A program made the translations under genes and the position numbers. A stretch of DNA of 64,000 nucleotides, taken from Hyphomicrobium sp. 99. Lineage in GTDB: Bacteria; Pseudomonadota; Alphaproteobacteria; Rhizobiales; Hyphomicrobiaceae. The first letter of the stretch is position 1. Every line of letters starts with the position of its first letter. The notes beneath the pieces are model-generated. The model was not told the DNA's origin. It saw only the letters and a program-made list of their open reading frames with translations, and searched no databases. This document shows, one piece after another, positions 9,429 through 18,969 of this stretch. The stretch lies in the NCBI RefSeq assembly GCF_000384335.2, contig NZ_KQ031382.1, positions 434,001 to 498,000 of the forward strand, given 5' to 3'.

Positions 9429-10481
9429 TTAGCGAATGAGGCGCCACGAAAACATCGGCGGCGGCGGATCGCTTTCGAGGCTCGTCTGAATCTGCGGTAT
9501 TGGCGCCGTTTTCGATGAAGCCGTTTGCGTCGCAGACTTGGGTGAGAAAGGCGAAGGCGGGGGAACATTGGCGAGCCATTGCTCTTGCTCGCGGATCGAC
9601 GCGATCGTCGGCCCGCAGGCGTCGATCTGGCCGGGGAGTTCTCGCGCTCGCGCTTCTTGGAAAATGTAGCGGCCGGTGCAAGCCCCAATCACCGGAGGTC
9701 GCTTCGTCCGCTCGAAAAGGTCATACCCTTCCTTGAGATTGTTCCAGAACGGCGCCCACGGCGACGCACTCTGCGCCACCATATTTTCGTCCGTCATGCG
9801 GAACGGCAGAATGTGCACCGGCACTCTCTGCTCTCCCGCATCGATCGCGGCGATCGTCAGCTGATGGATCTCTTCGGAAACCGGATTCGTCATCGCGAAG
9901 CAACCGACTGACGAACATCCGCCATGGATGAGGATGTCGGAACCCGTCCGCGCCTGTGACTGGTCGAGGATGTTCGGATAGCCGATGTCGAGTGAAACGG
10001 GCCATCGGCCGGCATGGCGGGCCTGCGCACGCGTCACCGTGTAGTAGCCTTCCGGGGCTTGCCGGTCACCGTCGCGAAGTTTCGGCCCGAGTGTGCCCGA
10101 CCAGTGGCAGATCGGATAGGTCGCGAAGAGGATGAAACCGTCATCCTTCTGCTTCCAGATCTCGAGTTCGGATTCGGCCTTGAAGATGCGGATGAGGATG
10201 GGCGACGCCAGCGTCACGCCCTTCTCCCGCAAGCGCTGCTGTAGCACCGCCACATCGGGCGTTCCGGGAAGCGGAAGCGCGCCGGTCGCAGCAGCACGCT
10301 GACGTTCGACGCGATCGGCGGCAACGTCTTTGAGTTCGATCGTCAGCGCGTTCGCTCGGTCAGTTGCGACGTGACTGATCACGACGAGACTGAGGATCAT
10401 CGCCCCGACGAGCTTCAGACGCGTTGAACCGTACGACACCATGGACCTGCGACCGGTACCTATCTTTCGCGACCCGAACAT
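9429..10481 (-). CDS. YafK/DpaA-like L,D-transpeptidase family protein (copy 1)
   Basis: An exported YkuD-fold protein and the most downstream of three tandem paralogs. The active-site region reads ILIHGGCSSVGCFAMTN: the histidine and the cysteine in SVGCFAMT are the expected catalytic pair of the YafK/DpaA branch, rather than the SHGC motif of typical L,D-transpeptidases. In E. coli DpaA (YafK) cuts the Lpp-peptidoglycan link, while other YkuD enzymes form such links. The sequence cannot decide between the two here. A hydrophobic segment near the N-terminus directs export, and the C-terminus is Pro/Ser-rich. The start could be 10481 or 10442 (ATG); the latter gives a shorter signal peptide. 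Confidence 0.85.
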   Translation of the reverse strand: MFGSRKIGTGRRSMVSYGSTRLKLVGAMILSLVVISHVATDRANALTIELKDVAADRVERQRAAATGALPLPGTPDVAVLQQRLREKGVTLASPILIRIFKAESELEIWKQKDDGFILFATYPICHWSGTLGPKLRDGDRQAPEGYYTVTRAQARHAGRWPVSLDIGYPNILDQSQARTGSDILIHGGCSSVGCFAMTNPVSEEIHQLTIAAIDAGEQRVPVHILPFRMTDENMVAQSASPWAPFWNNLKEGYDLFERTKRPPVIGACTGRYIFQEARARELPGQIDACGPTIASIREQEQWLANVPPPSPFSPKSATQTASSKTAPIPQIQTSLESDPPPPMFSWRLIR

Positions 10482-10551
10482 TATCGCTCTGATACCCGAT
10501 TCGAAGTGACTTTTCGCCAACACTTAGGGCCAGAAGCGCTTCTGTATACGG

Positions 10552-11451
10552 TTAACTTTTGGCGCCCTCGCTTGTGCACTTGTCGTCGATCGAATCAGCC
10601 CCGACGGAGCCCTTTTGGCCCGGTTCGAACTGATATTTGCCGCCGCAAACGGCCACCTTCGGAGGCAGCTTGCTGGCCTCGAACAGATCGTTGCCGGCCT
10701 TGAGCGTCTTCCAGAAATCGATCTGAGGGCTGTTCGCGTGCTTCGCCATCCGATCCGGGCTCATTCGGAACGGAAAGACCTGAACCTGAAAGCGTTTTTG
10801 CCCGCCGGAGAGCGCCCCGGTGACGAGCTGCCAAATTTCCTGCATCTGCGCGTTCGTCATCGCAAAGCAGCCGATGGACGCGCAGCCGCCGTGTACCATG
10901 ATCAGCGAACCAGTGCGGCCATGCGCACGGTCGAAGGCATTCGGGTAGCCGAGATTGAACGAGCGATACCAGCGGCTGTTCGGATTGAGAGCCGAGGAAT
11001 CGACCGTGTAGAAGCCTTCCGGCGCTTGGCCGTCGCCCTGTTGCAGCTTCGGTCCCAGGACGCCCGACCAGCGGCATATCGGATACGTCGCGAAAAGTCG
11101 GTATACGCCGTCGCGCTGCATCCAAAGCTCAAGTTCGAACTCACTCTTGAAGATCCGGATCAGCACGGGCGCACCCTCGGCGACGCCAGCACTCTTGAGA
11201 CGCTCCGGAAGATTCGCGAGATCCGGCTCGCTTGGCATCGGCAGGCCGAAATCCCAGCGGAGCCTTCGTATTTCCCGCTCGTATTTGATCAGAGACGCAT
11301 CGCCGCCCGGCAATTTCGGCAGCCAAACCGGCACGGAAATGAACGCCACCACAGCAAGCGCCACCAGAACTGAGCCCAAGCCCAGGATCCGTCCAATTCG
11401 GCCTCGTCGTGGCTGTCGCAACTTGGACCCAGTCTCGTTGTGCGTTGTCAA
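10552..11451 (-). CDS. YafK/DpaA-like L,D-transpeptidase family protein (copy 2)
   Basis: This 299-residue paralog has a basic cytoplasmic start, one membrane segment (about residues 22-42, LGLGSVLVALAVVAFISVPV) and a periplasmic YkuD-type domain. The active-site block is IMVHGGCASIGCFAMTN. The surrounding PICRWSGVLGPKL and QAPEGFYTV blocks are shared with both neighbours. It starts 23 bp after copy 3 ends, so the two are almost certainly cotranscribed. It is probably anchored by the uncleaved N-terminal helix, unlike the lipoprotein copy 3. Confidence 0.87.
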   Translation of the reverse strand: MTTHNETGSKLRQPRRGRIGRILGLGSVLVALAVVAFISVPVWLPKLPGGDASLIKYEREIRRLRWDFGLPMPSEPDLANLPERLKSAGVAEGAPVLIRIFKSEFELELWMQRDGVYRLFATYPICRWSGVLGPKLQQGDGQAPEGFYTVDSSALNPNSRWYRSFNLGYPNAFDRAHGRTGSLIMVHGGCASIGCFAMTNAQMQEIWQLVTGALSGGQKRFQVQVFPFRMSPDRMAKHANSPQIDFWKTLKAGNDLFEASKLPPKVAVCGGKYQFEPGQKGSVGADSIDDKCTSEGAKS

Positions 11452-11474
11452 TCAATCGACCGCGGGCCGACGGA

Positions 11475-12413
11475 TCAGTTCGCGTTCGAAATTGGCGATG
11501 AAGCCGCCATTGATGATTGCGACTGCTGCTGCTTCGCCACCTTGATATCGGCAAGCGAGGGTTCGTTGTCGGGGTTCGTAATGCCCTTCAGCTTGTTGCC
11601 GCTTGCGACATCCATCTGAGCGGGCTCGGGCAGCGGCGTAAAGGCCGTGACGAACGGCCGGTCGAACGCCGGACAACGCCCTGAGGCATCCGGGCGGCTG
11701 CGCGGAACAGCATCGACGACATAGCGGCGCTCACAAACTGCCACGCTCGGCGGAATGCGATATTTTTCGAAGTAATCGTAGCCCTGCTTCATGGTTTTCC
11801 AGAAGCCGTACCATTGGTTCGACTTTTCGCGGGCCATCCGGGCGTCCGTCATCCGGAACGGATAGGCATGCAGCTGGAAGCTCGGTTGGCCAGCCTTCAG
11901 GGCTTCGCGCGTCAGTCCGTAGATCTCTTCCATCAGCGCGTCTGTCATCGCATAGCAGCCGGCGGAACGGCAGCTGCCGTGCACCATGACGGAATCGCCC
12001 GTGCGGCCCCACGAGCGATCGAAGGCATTCGGATAGCCGAGATTGAACGACAGATAGTATTTCGAATTCGGGTTCATCAAAGTGGGCGTGATGGAATAGA
12101 AGCCCTCCGGCGCTTGCCGGTCGCCCGTGCTTTGCTTGGGGCCGATCGCGCCCGACCAATTGCAAATGGGATAAGTCCGGAAGTGATAGAAGCGCCCATC
12201 GTCGCGCTGCTTCCAAACCTCAAGCTCGGATTCTTCCTTGAAGATCCGCACGAAAACCGGCGAGCCGGCCTGCATGCCTTTCTTCGCAAGGAGCCCGAGC
12301 GTCTCCTTCGACAACGGCACTTCTGAAGGCGGAGGAATTGTGGGCGCGCTCGAGCAGGCGGCGAGCGCCGCCACGGCGAACAAAATCATGAGCCGCACAA
12401 CAGCTCGCGTCAT
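11475..12413 (-). CDS. YafK/DpaA-like L,D-transpeptidase family lipoprotein (copy 3)
   Basis: This is the first gene of the tandem set in transcription order, with about 312 residues. From the ATG at 12413 the product has a lipoprotein signal with the lipobox LAAC, so it is probably lipid-anchored facing the periplasm. The active-site block is VMVHGSCRSAGCYAMTD, and the PICNWSGAIGPKQ and QAPEGFYSI blocks match the other copies. A GTG at 12449 would add 12 residues before the signal. accA lies 145 bp upstream, so this gene may have its own promoter. Confidence 0.87.
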   Translation of the reverse strand: MTRAVVRLMILFAVAALAACSSAPTIPPPSEVPLSKETLGLLAKKGMQAGSPVFVRIFKEESELEVWKQRDDGRFYHFRTYPICNWSGAIGPKQSTGDRQAPEGFYSITPTLMNPNSKYYLSFNLGYPNAFDRSWGRTGDSVMVHGSCRSAGCYAMTDALMEEIYGLTREALKAGQPSFQLHAYPFRMTDARMAREKSNQWYGFWKTMKQGYDYFEKYRIPPSVAVCERRYVVDAVPRSRPDASGRCPAFDRPFVTAFTPLPEPAQMDVASGNKLKGITNPDNEPSLADIKVAKQQQSQSSMAASSPISNAN

Positions 12414-12594
12414 CGAGCCAGTGTTGGTTCCCACCAATGCGCCCTTCACGTCCCGAACGAATTCCCCGTGCCGCGGGTCGGCGGACTGTTAACACAACGA
12501 ACTCAAACGATTACTGAAATCGGCGGACGGCCGAGTCAATTCAAGTATCGTGTGCAAATACGGCATCACGGTGGGCTCGTCCCCGGAAGGGGAA

Positions 12595-13560
12595 TTAGCG
12601 CCCGATCGACAAAAACCGCTCGTGACGCTGAGCCCGGATATCTTCGGCCGATTTGCCGTCGAATTCCGAAAGCATGCGGGCAATCGCATTACCCGTCGCG
12701 ATAATCACTGATTCGCGGTCGCGATGCGCGCCGCCGGTCGGTTCCTTCACAATCGCGTCGATGACCCCGAGCTGGTCGAGATCCTGCGCTGTGATCTTCA
12801 TGTTCGTGGCGGCTTCTTCTTTCTTGTTGCTGTCGCGCCAGATGATCGAAGCAGCACCTTCCGGCGAGATGACCGAGTAAATCGCGTGCTCGAGCATAAG
12901 GATGCGATTGGCCGTCGCGATGGCAATGGCGCCACCCGAGCCGCCCTCGCCGACGATGACGGTAACGATCGGAACGCCCAGTCTCAGGCAGCACTCCGTC
13001 GACCGCGCGATGGCTTCGGCTTGGCCGCGCTCTTCCGCGCCGATTCCGGGATAGGCGCCCGGCGTGTCGACGAATGTGATGATCGGCAGATTGAAACGCT
13101 CGGCGAGCTCCATGAGGCGCACGGCCTTGCGATAGCCTTCAGGCCGCGCCATGCCGAAATTGTGCCGGATGCGCTGCTCGGTGTCCGCGCCCTTCTCGTG
13201 CCCGAGAACGACGACCGACCGGTTCCGGAACTTGCCAAGGCCGCCGACGATGGCTTCGTCCTCGGCGAAATACCGGTCGCCGGCGAGCGGCGTAAACTCT
13301 TCGATGAGACCGCCGATGAAGTCGAGCGCGTGCGGGCGTTCCGGATGCCGCGCAACAAGCGTCTTCTGCCAAGGCGTCAGCTTGGCATAGGTATCGGCCA
13401 GAGCGGCCTTCGCCTTCTGCTCGAGCTTGGTGATCTCGTCGGCGATGTGCGGACCCTTGCCTTCGGTCTGCATGGCCTTGAGCTCGGCAACCTTGTTCTC
13501 AAGCTCGAGGATCGGCTTTTCGAAATCAAGATAGGTACGCAATGCGGTCGTAGCGTTCAC
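12595..13560 (-). CDS. accA: Acetyl-CoA carboxylase carboxyltransferase subunit alpha
   Basis: AccA pairs with AccD to move the carboxyl group from biotin to acetyl-CoA, giving malonyl-CoA for fatty-acid synthesis. The family start [18 protein letters not shown] is present, so I chose the GTG at 13560 (321 residues); the longer frame adds a non-conserved N-terminus. Core motifs are clear: [32 protein letters not shown] and [16 protein letters not shown]. accD and the biotin carboxylase genes are not in the window. Confidence 0.96.
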   Translation of the reverse strand: MNATTALRTYLDFEKPILELENKVAELKAMQTEGKGPHIADEITKLEQKAKAALADTYAKLTPWQKTLVARHPERPHALDFIGGLIEEFTPLAGDRYFAEDEAIVGGLGKFRNRSVVVLGHEKGADTEQRIRHNFGMARPEGYRKAVRLMELAERFNLPIITFVDTPGAYPGIGAEERGQAEAIARSTECCLRLGVPIVTVIVGEGGSGGAIAIATANRILMLEHAIYSVISPEGAASIIWRDSNKKEEAATNMKITAQDLDQLGVIDAIVKEPTGGAHRDRESVIIATGNAIARMLSEFDGKSAEDIRAQRHERFLSIGR

Positions 13561-13703
13561 GGAACTTTGGCTTTCCTGACTGTGCAACTGAAGCGTGCGG
13601 CAAGCGCTTTTTTCACGCGCGACATTCGCCACGGCTAGCCGCGGGTGTCAAGGCGTCAACTCCTGCCCCCCATACTTCTGGCATGCGGGGGCGCTCACAA
13701 TGA

Positions 13704-15239
13704 TTAATTTTCGCCCTCCGAGAGCCGCTTGACGGTCGGCGCGATCGCAAACATGAGCGCCGCCGCAACGGCGACGAGCCCAGCCTGCGCCAGGAACGAA
13801 AGGGCCAGCGCGTCCGGATCGTTGGCCGTGAATGCGCCTCCGATATCGCCCGCAAGCTTGTCACCGAACGCCATCGCGAGGAACCAGAGCCCCAAGACCT
13901 GGCCCGACATTCTTTGTGGCGCGATGCGCGTCATCGTCGAAAGCCCGACCGGGCTCAGCATCAATTCGCCGACGGTGAACAGGAAGTAGAGCCCGATCAG
14001 CCAAAGCGGCGAGACGCGGCCGTCTGCCGCGTAGGTCGCGGCGGGAACCATCAACAGAAACGACGCTGCCAGGAATACGAGACCGAGCCCGAACTTAACG
14101 GGCGAAGACGGCTGCTGCTTGCCGAGCGTCATCCAAAGCGCAGCCGCCAACGGCGTCAGCAGGATGACGAAGATGGGATTGGCGGATTGATACCACGAGG
14201 ACGGAAAGGAGAATCCCAAGATCTCGTTACGCGTCAGCGAGTCGGCGAAAAGTGTCAGTGACGTGCCCGACTGTTCAAAGATCGCCCAGAAAATCATCGC
14301 CGCAAGAAAGTACACGCCGACGGCAGCCATGCGCTGGGCGTCGGGGTTCTGCCGCGTAGCCCCGTAGGCGATCCCCATGAGCGGCAAGATGACGAAAAGC
14401 CAGCGCAGCCAATGGAAGCCTTCTAGGTCCCCGAGCAAGGCAAGAGCGAGAAGCGCCAGCGAGCCGATGCCAACGAACAGGCCCTGACGGACCACCGATG
14501 ACGTCGATTCAGGGCTGGTCACGTCAGGATCTTTCAAGTCGCGCATTTTCCAAAAGAAGAGCGCGACCGAAAAGGTCATGCCCACACCGGCCGCTGCGAA
14601 GCCCCAATGCCAGCTCAGATTGGGATCGAAGCCGGCTTGGGCGAGCCAACCCTTGAAGGTGCTGCTCTGCGCAAGAAAGCCCGTCACCAGCGGTGCTAAA
14701 AACGCGCCGAGGTTGATGCCCATGTAGAAGAGCGAAAACCCCGCGTCGCGCCGCGTGTCGTCCTTCGAATAGAGAGCGCCGACAAGGGCTGAGATGTTCG
14801 GCTTGAAGAGACCGGTGCCGATCGCGATCAGCGCGAGGCCAATGTAGAATGTTTCGCTGGACGGCCATGCGAGCGCGTAGTGCCCGCAGGCGATCGTCGC
14901 CCCGCCGATGAGCACGCTGTACTTCGCACCGAGAAGCCGATCCGCGATGAAACCTCCGGGAAGGGCGAGGAGATAAACCGCCATCCCGTACGTGCCGTAA
15001 ATGCTACCGGCGCTGGGCGTCGCGAAGCCGAGCCCGCCCTGCGCAACCGGAGCCACCATGAAAAGCACCAGAAGCGCCCGCATTCCGTAAAACGAAAAGC
15101 GCTCCCAAAGCTCAGTAAAGTAGAGAATTGCGAGCCCGCGAGGCTGAGCTGCGAAGCCGAGCCAGGAACTGCGAGGTTCAGATGCGGCCGAAGCCACATA
15201 TCCCGCTGCAGAAATGTCCTGGCCCTTTTGCGACGCCAT
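13704..15239 (-). CDS. POT-family proton-dependent peptide transporter
   Basis: The 511-residue membrane protein belongs to the POT/PTR2 family, which imports di- and tripeptides with protons. The signature helix 1 motif FTELWERFSFYGMRALL contains the ExxER proton-coupling motif, and about 12-14 hydrophobic segments follow. The late signature GELMLSPVGLS is also present. The start codon overlaps the stop of the upstream PPOX gene by 1 bp (TAATG), which indicates coupled translation. Confidence 0.93.
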   Translation of the reverse strand: MASQKGQDISAAGYVASAASEPRSSWLGFAAQPRGLAILYFTELWERFSFYGMRALLVLFMVAPVAQGGLGFATPSAGSIYGTYGMAVYLLALPGGFIADRLLGAKYSVLIGGATIACGHYALAWPSSETFYIGLALIAIGTGLFKPNISALVGALYSKDDTRRDAGFSLFYMGINLGAFLAPLVTGFLAQSSTFKGWLAQAGFDPNLSWHWGFAAAGVGMTFSVALFFWKMRDLKDPDVTSPESTSSVVRQGLFVGIGSLALLALALLGDLEGFHWLRWLFVILPLMGIAYGATRQNPDAQRMAAVGVYFLAAMIFWAIFEQSGTSLTLFADSLTRNEILGFSFPSSWYQSANPIFVILLTPLAAALWMTLGKQQPSSPVKFGLGLVFLAASFLLMVPAATYAADGRVSPLWLIGLYFLFTVGELMLSPVGLSTMTRIAPQRMSGQVLGLWFLAMAFGDKLAGDIGGAFTANDPDALALSFLAQAGLVAVAAALMFAIAPTVKRLSEGEN

Positions 15240-15898
15240 TATGCGCCCTTATCGCCGGTCAGAACTTTACCCATCCACTCGTCGATGGTCGTAGTGCCGA
15301 GTTCCTCGACCTTGCTTCGCTCGGAAGGTCGAAGCACATCCTGCATCGCGTCGATGCGCTTCCATTCGCAAAACGGCGTTTCGGGTTCGACCCCGGGCGC
15401 GTAACGCGAAGCTTCGACCTTGGTATGACGGTGCACATAACGCGGGCAGTTCATCCAGACTTCGTGAATGCTCACCTTCACCGCCAATTCGGCCTCTTTG
15501 AAGCTGTCGAGCTCGGGTCCGCTCACGATGAGTTCGGCGCGGCCTTGCGCGCGCAGGCGAAACGGCTTCTCGAAGTCGATGAACAGCATGCCGATCTCCG
15601 GGTTGCCCGAGATATTGCCCATCGACAGATACATCCCGTTGCCGTCGTAGCTCGGAAAGAGCAGCGTCTGAGCATCGAGCACCTTTACGAAGCCGGGAGC
15701 GCCGCCTTTGTATGAGACAGTTGGACGGCCGCGATCGTCGATCGTCGTCAGGAAAAACATGTCCCGGCTTTCGATGAAAGCCTTGGCACTGTCGTCGATC
15801 TCAGGCTTGAGGGCAACCGCTTCCACTCGATCTGCCATCGCTCTCGTGTCGAAAGCCATTTGCAAGGCCCGATGGATATCTCCGTATAGGCGGCTCAT
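15239..15898 (-). CDS. Pyridoxamine 5'-phosphate oxidase family protein
   Basis: The 219-residue product shows the split-barrel FMN-binding fold typical of PPOX-like proteins: ESRDMFFLTTIDDRGRPTVSYKGGAPGFVKVLD, then an IGMLFIDFEKPFRLRVQGRAEL-like block (read here as RLRAQGRAEL), and NCPRYVHRH. This subgroup usually acts on flavin-linked substrates that are not known, so vitamin B6 synthesis should not be assumed. It is translationally coupled to the POT transporter downstream. Confidence 0.87.
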   Translation of the reverse strand: MSRLYGDIHRALQMAFDTRAMADRVEAVALKPEIDDSAKAFIESRDMFFLTTIDDRGRPTVSYKGGAPGFVKVLDAQTLLFPSYDGNGMYLSMGNISGNPEIGMLFIDFEKPFRLRAQGRAELIVSGPELDSFKEAELAVKVSIHEVWMNCPRYVHRHTKVEASRYAPGVEPETPFCEWKRIDAMQDVLRPSERSKVEELGTTTIDEWMGKVLTGDKGA

Positions 15899-15956
15899 TG
15901 GCGTATCCCCGTAAGTTGAAAGCGCCGTCCATCGCGACGGATTTCAGGCGTTTTGT

Positions 15957-16889
15957 CTAGATTTTGCTTTTGGCGAGTGGGTGATGGGCGTTGACGAGCG
16001 CCTTCAGCCGCTCCTGCAGTACATGCGTATAAATCTCCGTCGTCGAAATGTCAGCATGGCCAAGAAGCTGTTGCACGGCTCTGAGGTCTGCCCCGCGGTC
16101 GAGAAGATGACTGGCGAACGCGTGACGCAGCACGTGCGGTGACACGCGCTCAGGCGCAATTCCGGCAGCTTCCGCAATGCTTTTGAGATCCTGTGCGAAG
16201 CCCTGTCGCGTCACGTGGCCGAGTGCCGATTTCGAAGGAAAGAGCCACTCCGAATTATCTAAGCGGCCGGACACACCGAGGAACGCATCAAGCGCGGCGC
16301 GCGCCGTTGCGTTGAGCGGAACCAATCGCTCGCGGCCGCCCTTGCCTTTGATCGTAAGAACACGCTTGTCGCCACGAAGCACGCTGCGCGGCAGCCCGAC
16401 GAGTTCAGAGACGCGCATGCCCGTCGCGTAGAGAACTTCGAGGAGACAGTGAAAGCGCAAGGCTCGAAAGAGCGCGCGGCCTTCCTGTCCCTCGCACTGT
16501 TCTTGTGAAACCGTGAGCAGCCGGTCGACCTCGGCGATGCTGAGAACTTTCGGCAGCGCGCGCTGCTTCTTCGGCCCCTGCAAACCGGCCGTCGGATCGA
16601 GCGCGATAAGATCTTCGGCTAACAGGAATCGGTAGTATTGCTTGATCGCTGAAAGCCGCCGCGCGCGCGACGTCGGTGCTTGGCCCTCGCTTGCGAGATA
16701 TCCGAGATAAGCTTGCACGTCGGCCGGCTTGGCGTCCGGCGCAGCTATTCCTCTCTCTGACAAAAAGCCAACAAAGGTCTCGAGGTCGGCGGTGTACGCG
16801 TCGATGGTGTTTGCAGAAGCGCCGCGCTCGGCCGAGAGCATGGCGAGAAAGTCCGCGAGGTGGCCATCGCGTTCGGCGACCGGCGTCAT
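15957..16889 (-). CDS. xerD: Site-specific tyrosine recombinase XerD
   Basis: XerD works with XerC at dif to resolve chromosome dimers. The 310-residue protein has the SAM-like N-terminal domain (about 1-90) and the catalytic domain with the RKHRHY set: R in GMRVSEL, K in IKGKGGRE, HxxR in HVLRHAFASHLL, H in LLGHADIS and the nucleophilic Y in TEIYTHV. I chose the ATG at 16889, which gives the usual XerD length. It begins 7 bp after the stop of the large exported protein gene. No phage genes are nearby, which supports a housekeeping role. Confidence 0.95.
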   Translation of the reverse strand: MTPVAERDGHLADFLAMLSAERGASANTIDAYTADLETFVGFLSERGIAAPDAKPADVQAYLGYLASEGQAPTSRARRLSAIKQYYRFLLAEDLIALDPTAGLQGPKKQRALPKVLSIAEVDRLLTVSQEQCEGQEGRALFRALRFHCLLEVLYATGMRVSELVGLPRSVLRGDKRVLTIKGKGGRERLVPLNATARAALDAFLGVSGRLDNSEWLFPSKSALGHVTRQGFAQDLKSIAEAAGIAPERVSPHVLRHAFASHLLDRGADLRAVQQLLGHADISTTEIYTHVLQERLKALVNAHHPLAKSKI

Positions 16890-16896
16890 AGAGCCC

Positions 16897-18789
16897 TCAA
16901 TTCGTTTCAGTGTGCGGCCATGAAGGAAGCAGCGCTTCAAGGCCTAAGCGCCGCGCATCGGCTTCAAGACCGGCGCGTTTCAACGCGCGAATGCTGTCGC
17001 CGAGAGCGATGAGGTTGGCGTCCTGCGCGCCGTTCGGTCCAAGTGCCTTCATGACGAGCAGAACGGTATGGCCGAACTCCTGCTTTTTCGATGCAACTTG
17101 TAATTCCGTCAGAACGCCAGTCTCCGGCAGATAGCCGGACGTCGGCTGCGGTGTTCTGTTTGCGGCATCCCAGAGCGGAATGGGCACCAGATAATCGAGC
17201 GCTTCGAGAACCGTCGTCAGGCGATAAAGCGCAGCTGCCGGGAAACGGCCATTCGATACGTAGGTCTCGAGAACGGAAAAGCTCCGGCCCCGGTCTGGCT
17301 CCTTGGCGTCGGCGATATCGATGAGCGCCCGCCAATGCCCGAGGCCGGGTCCGCCGCCTTGATCGGCGATGCCGATCCAATCGCGGGCCATGTTGAATTG
17401 GCCCGACGCCAAGCCGATTTCAACGCCGGTTTCGGCAAACCAGACGATCTCCGGAACGGGCCGAAGCTGTGACGCGGCGGGCGCAATCATCTGCGCTCCG
17501 ATCATGCCGAGACCTTCATGCTTGGCGTCATCGAGGAAGGTCCGGATCAGTCGCGCCTTGCGCATGGGTGTGCGCTCGTCCTCGGCGGCCTTGAAGAGCG
17601 CCGCGCGGCGGGCAACGCCCTGCGGCCCGCGACCGCCCAAGAGATCGTCGGCCGGAATCTGCTCCGCGTTGACCCGATAAATACCCGCAAGAGCTTCCGG
17701 CGTCAGCGCATTCAATCGCGCGGCCGCTTCCGTCGCGGGCAGTCCCAGATCGACGGGTGTCGAATGATCGCTTGCGAGCGCGACCAGCAGCGCCGGCTCG
17801 CCTTTCTCCAGAACGGTCTTATGAGGAAGGCCGCCCACTTTCTCCGCGATCCTGTAATCGAGCAGAGTGATCTGCTTGACCGGCGAATAATGAGGCTTGG
17901 AATTGATCGCGAGAGCGTCCAGCGCCTCGAGACCGGGAGACGGCGGAACACCTTCCTCGCGCGCCAGATCCGCGGCAAGGCCAGCCGATGATTTGTCGTC
18001 CTGCGTCGCCGAGCAGTAGCCGGCCATCAGGATCGACTGACCCTTGAGACGCGCTGGGATGCTGCCTTTGAGCGTCGCCGATCGCGCGATGAGTTCGCAG
18101 GCCTTGTCCGAGTGTCCTGACGCGAGTTCGTTGCGTGCTTCGAGTGTGAGGATGAGCGCATTGTCGCCACCCGCCTGCTTCGCGATCTCAGCCGCCGCCT
18201 CCCGCGCCAATCCCGAGCGGTAGAGCGCTTCGAGCCTGAGCGCAGCGAAATCAGTGCTAGATGCGCCCGGCGATGGCGATGTGATGAGCCGCTTCCAAAG
18301 GCTATGGAGCACAGGCGATCGCGGCGGGATCTCGATCGTGCTGATCAGCTTCTCGAGCGCGTTGACGTCCATCCCGCCCCAGAGTTCGTAGGGCAACCCG
18401 GAGCCGTCGTTCGACATGACGGGTGCGAGTTCGTCCTTTTCAACGCCAGGGAGAATGGCGCCGCGCACGACGCCCTTCTGCGGGTCAGGCTGGCTGCCGC
18501 GATCGGTATCCGGCTGCACAACGCTATCCGGGTTCGGCTGCCCCCACGTACTGCCGCCGCTGGAGCCACCCGCCGGCCCATCCAATGGCTGCAGATAGGT
18601 GCGCTGGTCCGCGGGTGGCGAATACGCGTCGTCGCGCGGAGCCTTCTTTTTGGCGCGTGGAGAGGAAGGCGCGGCTGGCGCGTCTTGGGCGGCCGCGGGA
18701 ACCGAAACCATGCCGATTGGAAGGAGAACGAGCACCGCGAGGCCCGTGGCCGCCGCAATAAGTCTTCGGTGTGCATACACCATCGCCAT
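16897..18789 (-). CDS. Large exported protein of unknown function
   Basis: I do not recognise this 630-residue protein. It has a signal peptide (about residues 1-35, ending VPAAAQ), a Pro/Ser/Asp-rich linker to about residue 100, and then a long alpha-helical, Ala/Leu-rich body with repeated helical pairs that resembles a solenoid of TPR/SEL1 type, though no repeat consensus is clear. Its ATG directly follows the stop codon of the 47-codon gene upstream, and xerD follows after 7 bp, so all three form one transcription unit divergent from aroKB. Confidence 0.8.
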   Translation of the reverse strand: MAMVYAHRRLIAAATGLAVLVLLPIGMVSVPAAAQDAPAAPSSPRAKKKAPRDDAYSPPADQRTYLQPLDGPAGGSSGGSTWGQPNPDSVVQPDTDRGSQPDPQKGVVRGAILPGVEKDELAPVMSNDGSGLPYELWGGMDVNALEKLISTIEIPPRSPVLHSLWKRLITSPSPGASSTDFAALRLEALYRSGLAREAAAEIAKQAGGDNALILTLEARNELASGHSDKACELIARSATLKGSIPARLKGQSILMAGYCSATQDDKSSAGLAADLAREEGVPPSPGLEALDALAINSKPHYSPVKQITLLDYRIAEKVGGLPHKTVLEKGEPALLVALASDHSTPVDLGLPATEAAARLNALTPEALAGIYRVNAEQIPADDLLGGRGPQGVARRAALFKAAEDERTPMRKARLIRTFLDDAKHEGLGMIGAQMIAPAASQLRPVPEIVWFAETGVEIGLASGQFNMARDWIGIADQGGGPGLGHWRALIDIADAKEPDRGRSFSVLETYVSNGRFPAAALYRLTTVLEALDYLVPIPLWDAANRTPQPTSGYLPETGVLTELQVASKKQEFGHTVLLVMKALGPNGAQDANLIALGDSIRALKRAGLEADARRLGLEALLPSWPHTETN

Positions 18790-18933
18790 TCACCGCCGGA
18801 TTTTGATATTCTGCACGGGCTTGCTGATGGTCTGCTGCTCTGGCTCAAACCGGGTCGCCAGCACATAAAGGCCCCCGAGAACCAGCGCCGTCAGCGCGCA
18901 AAGTACGAATAAAAGCCGGAAAAGGCTCGGCAT
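18790..18933 (-). CDS. Small single-pass membrane protein (47 residues)
   Basis: This short gene was read by eye. The frame from the ATG at 18933 to TGA at 18790 encodes 47 residues: a basic start (MPSLFRLLF), one hydrophobic helix (about 6-26, ending GGLYVLA) and a polar, basic tail. The stop codon abuts the ATG of the large exported protein at 18789 with no gap. That tight spacing, and the membrane-protein composition free of internal stops, make it a likely real gene. I recall small proteins of similar layout at this locus in other Hyphomicrobiales, but cannot confirm it here. Function unknown. Confidence 0.7.
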   Translation of the reverse strand: MPSLFRLLFVLCALTALVLGGLYVLATRFEPEQQTISKPVQNIKIRR

Positions 18934-18969
18934 TTCTCTGTCCCGTCCCCGGCCGTTAGGTGAACATGT

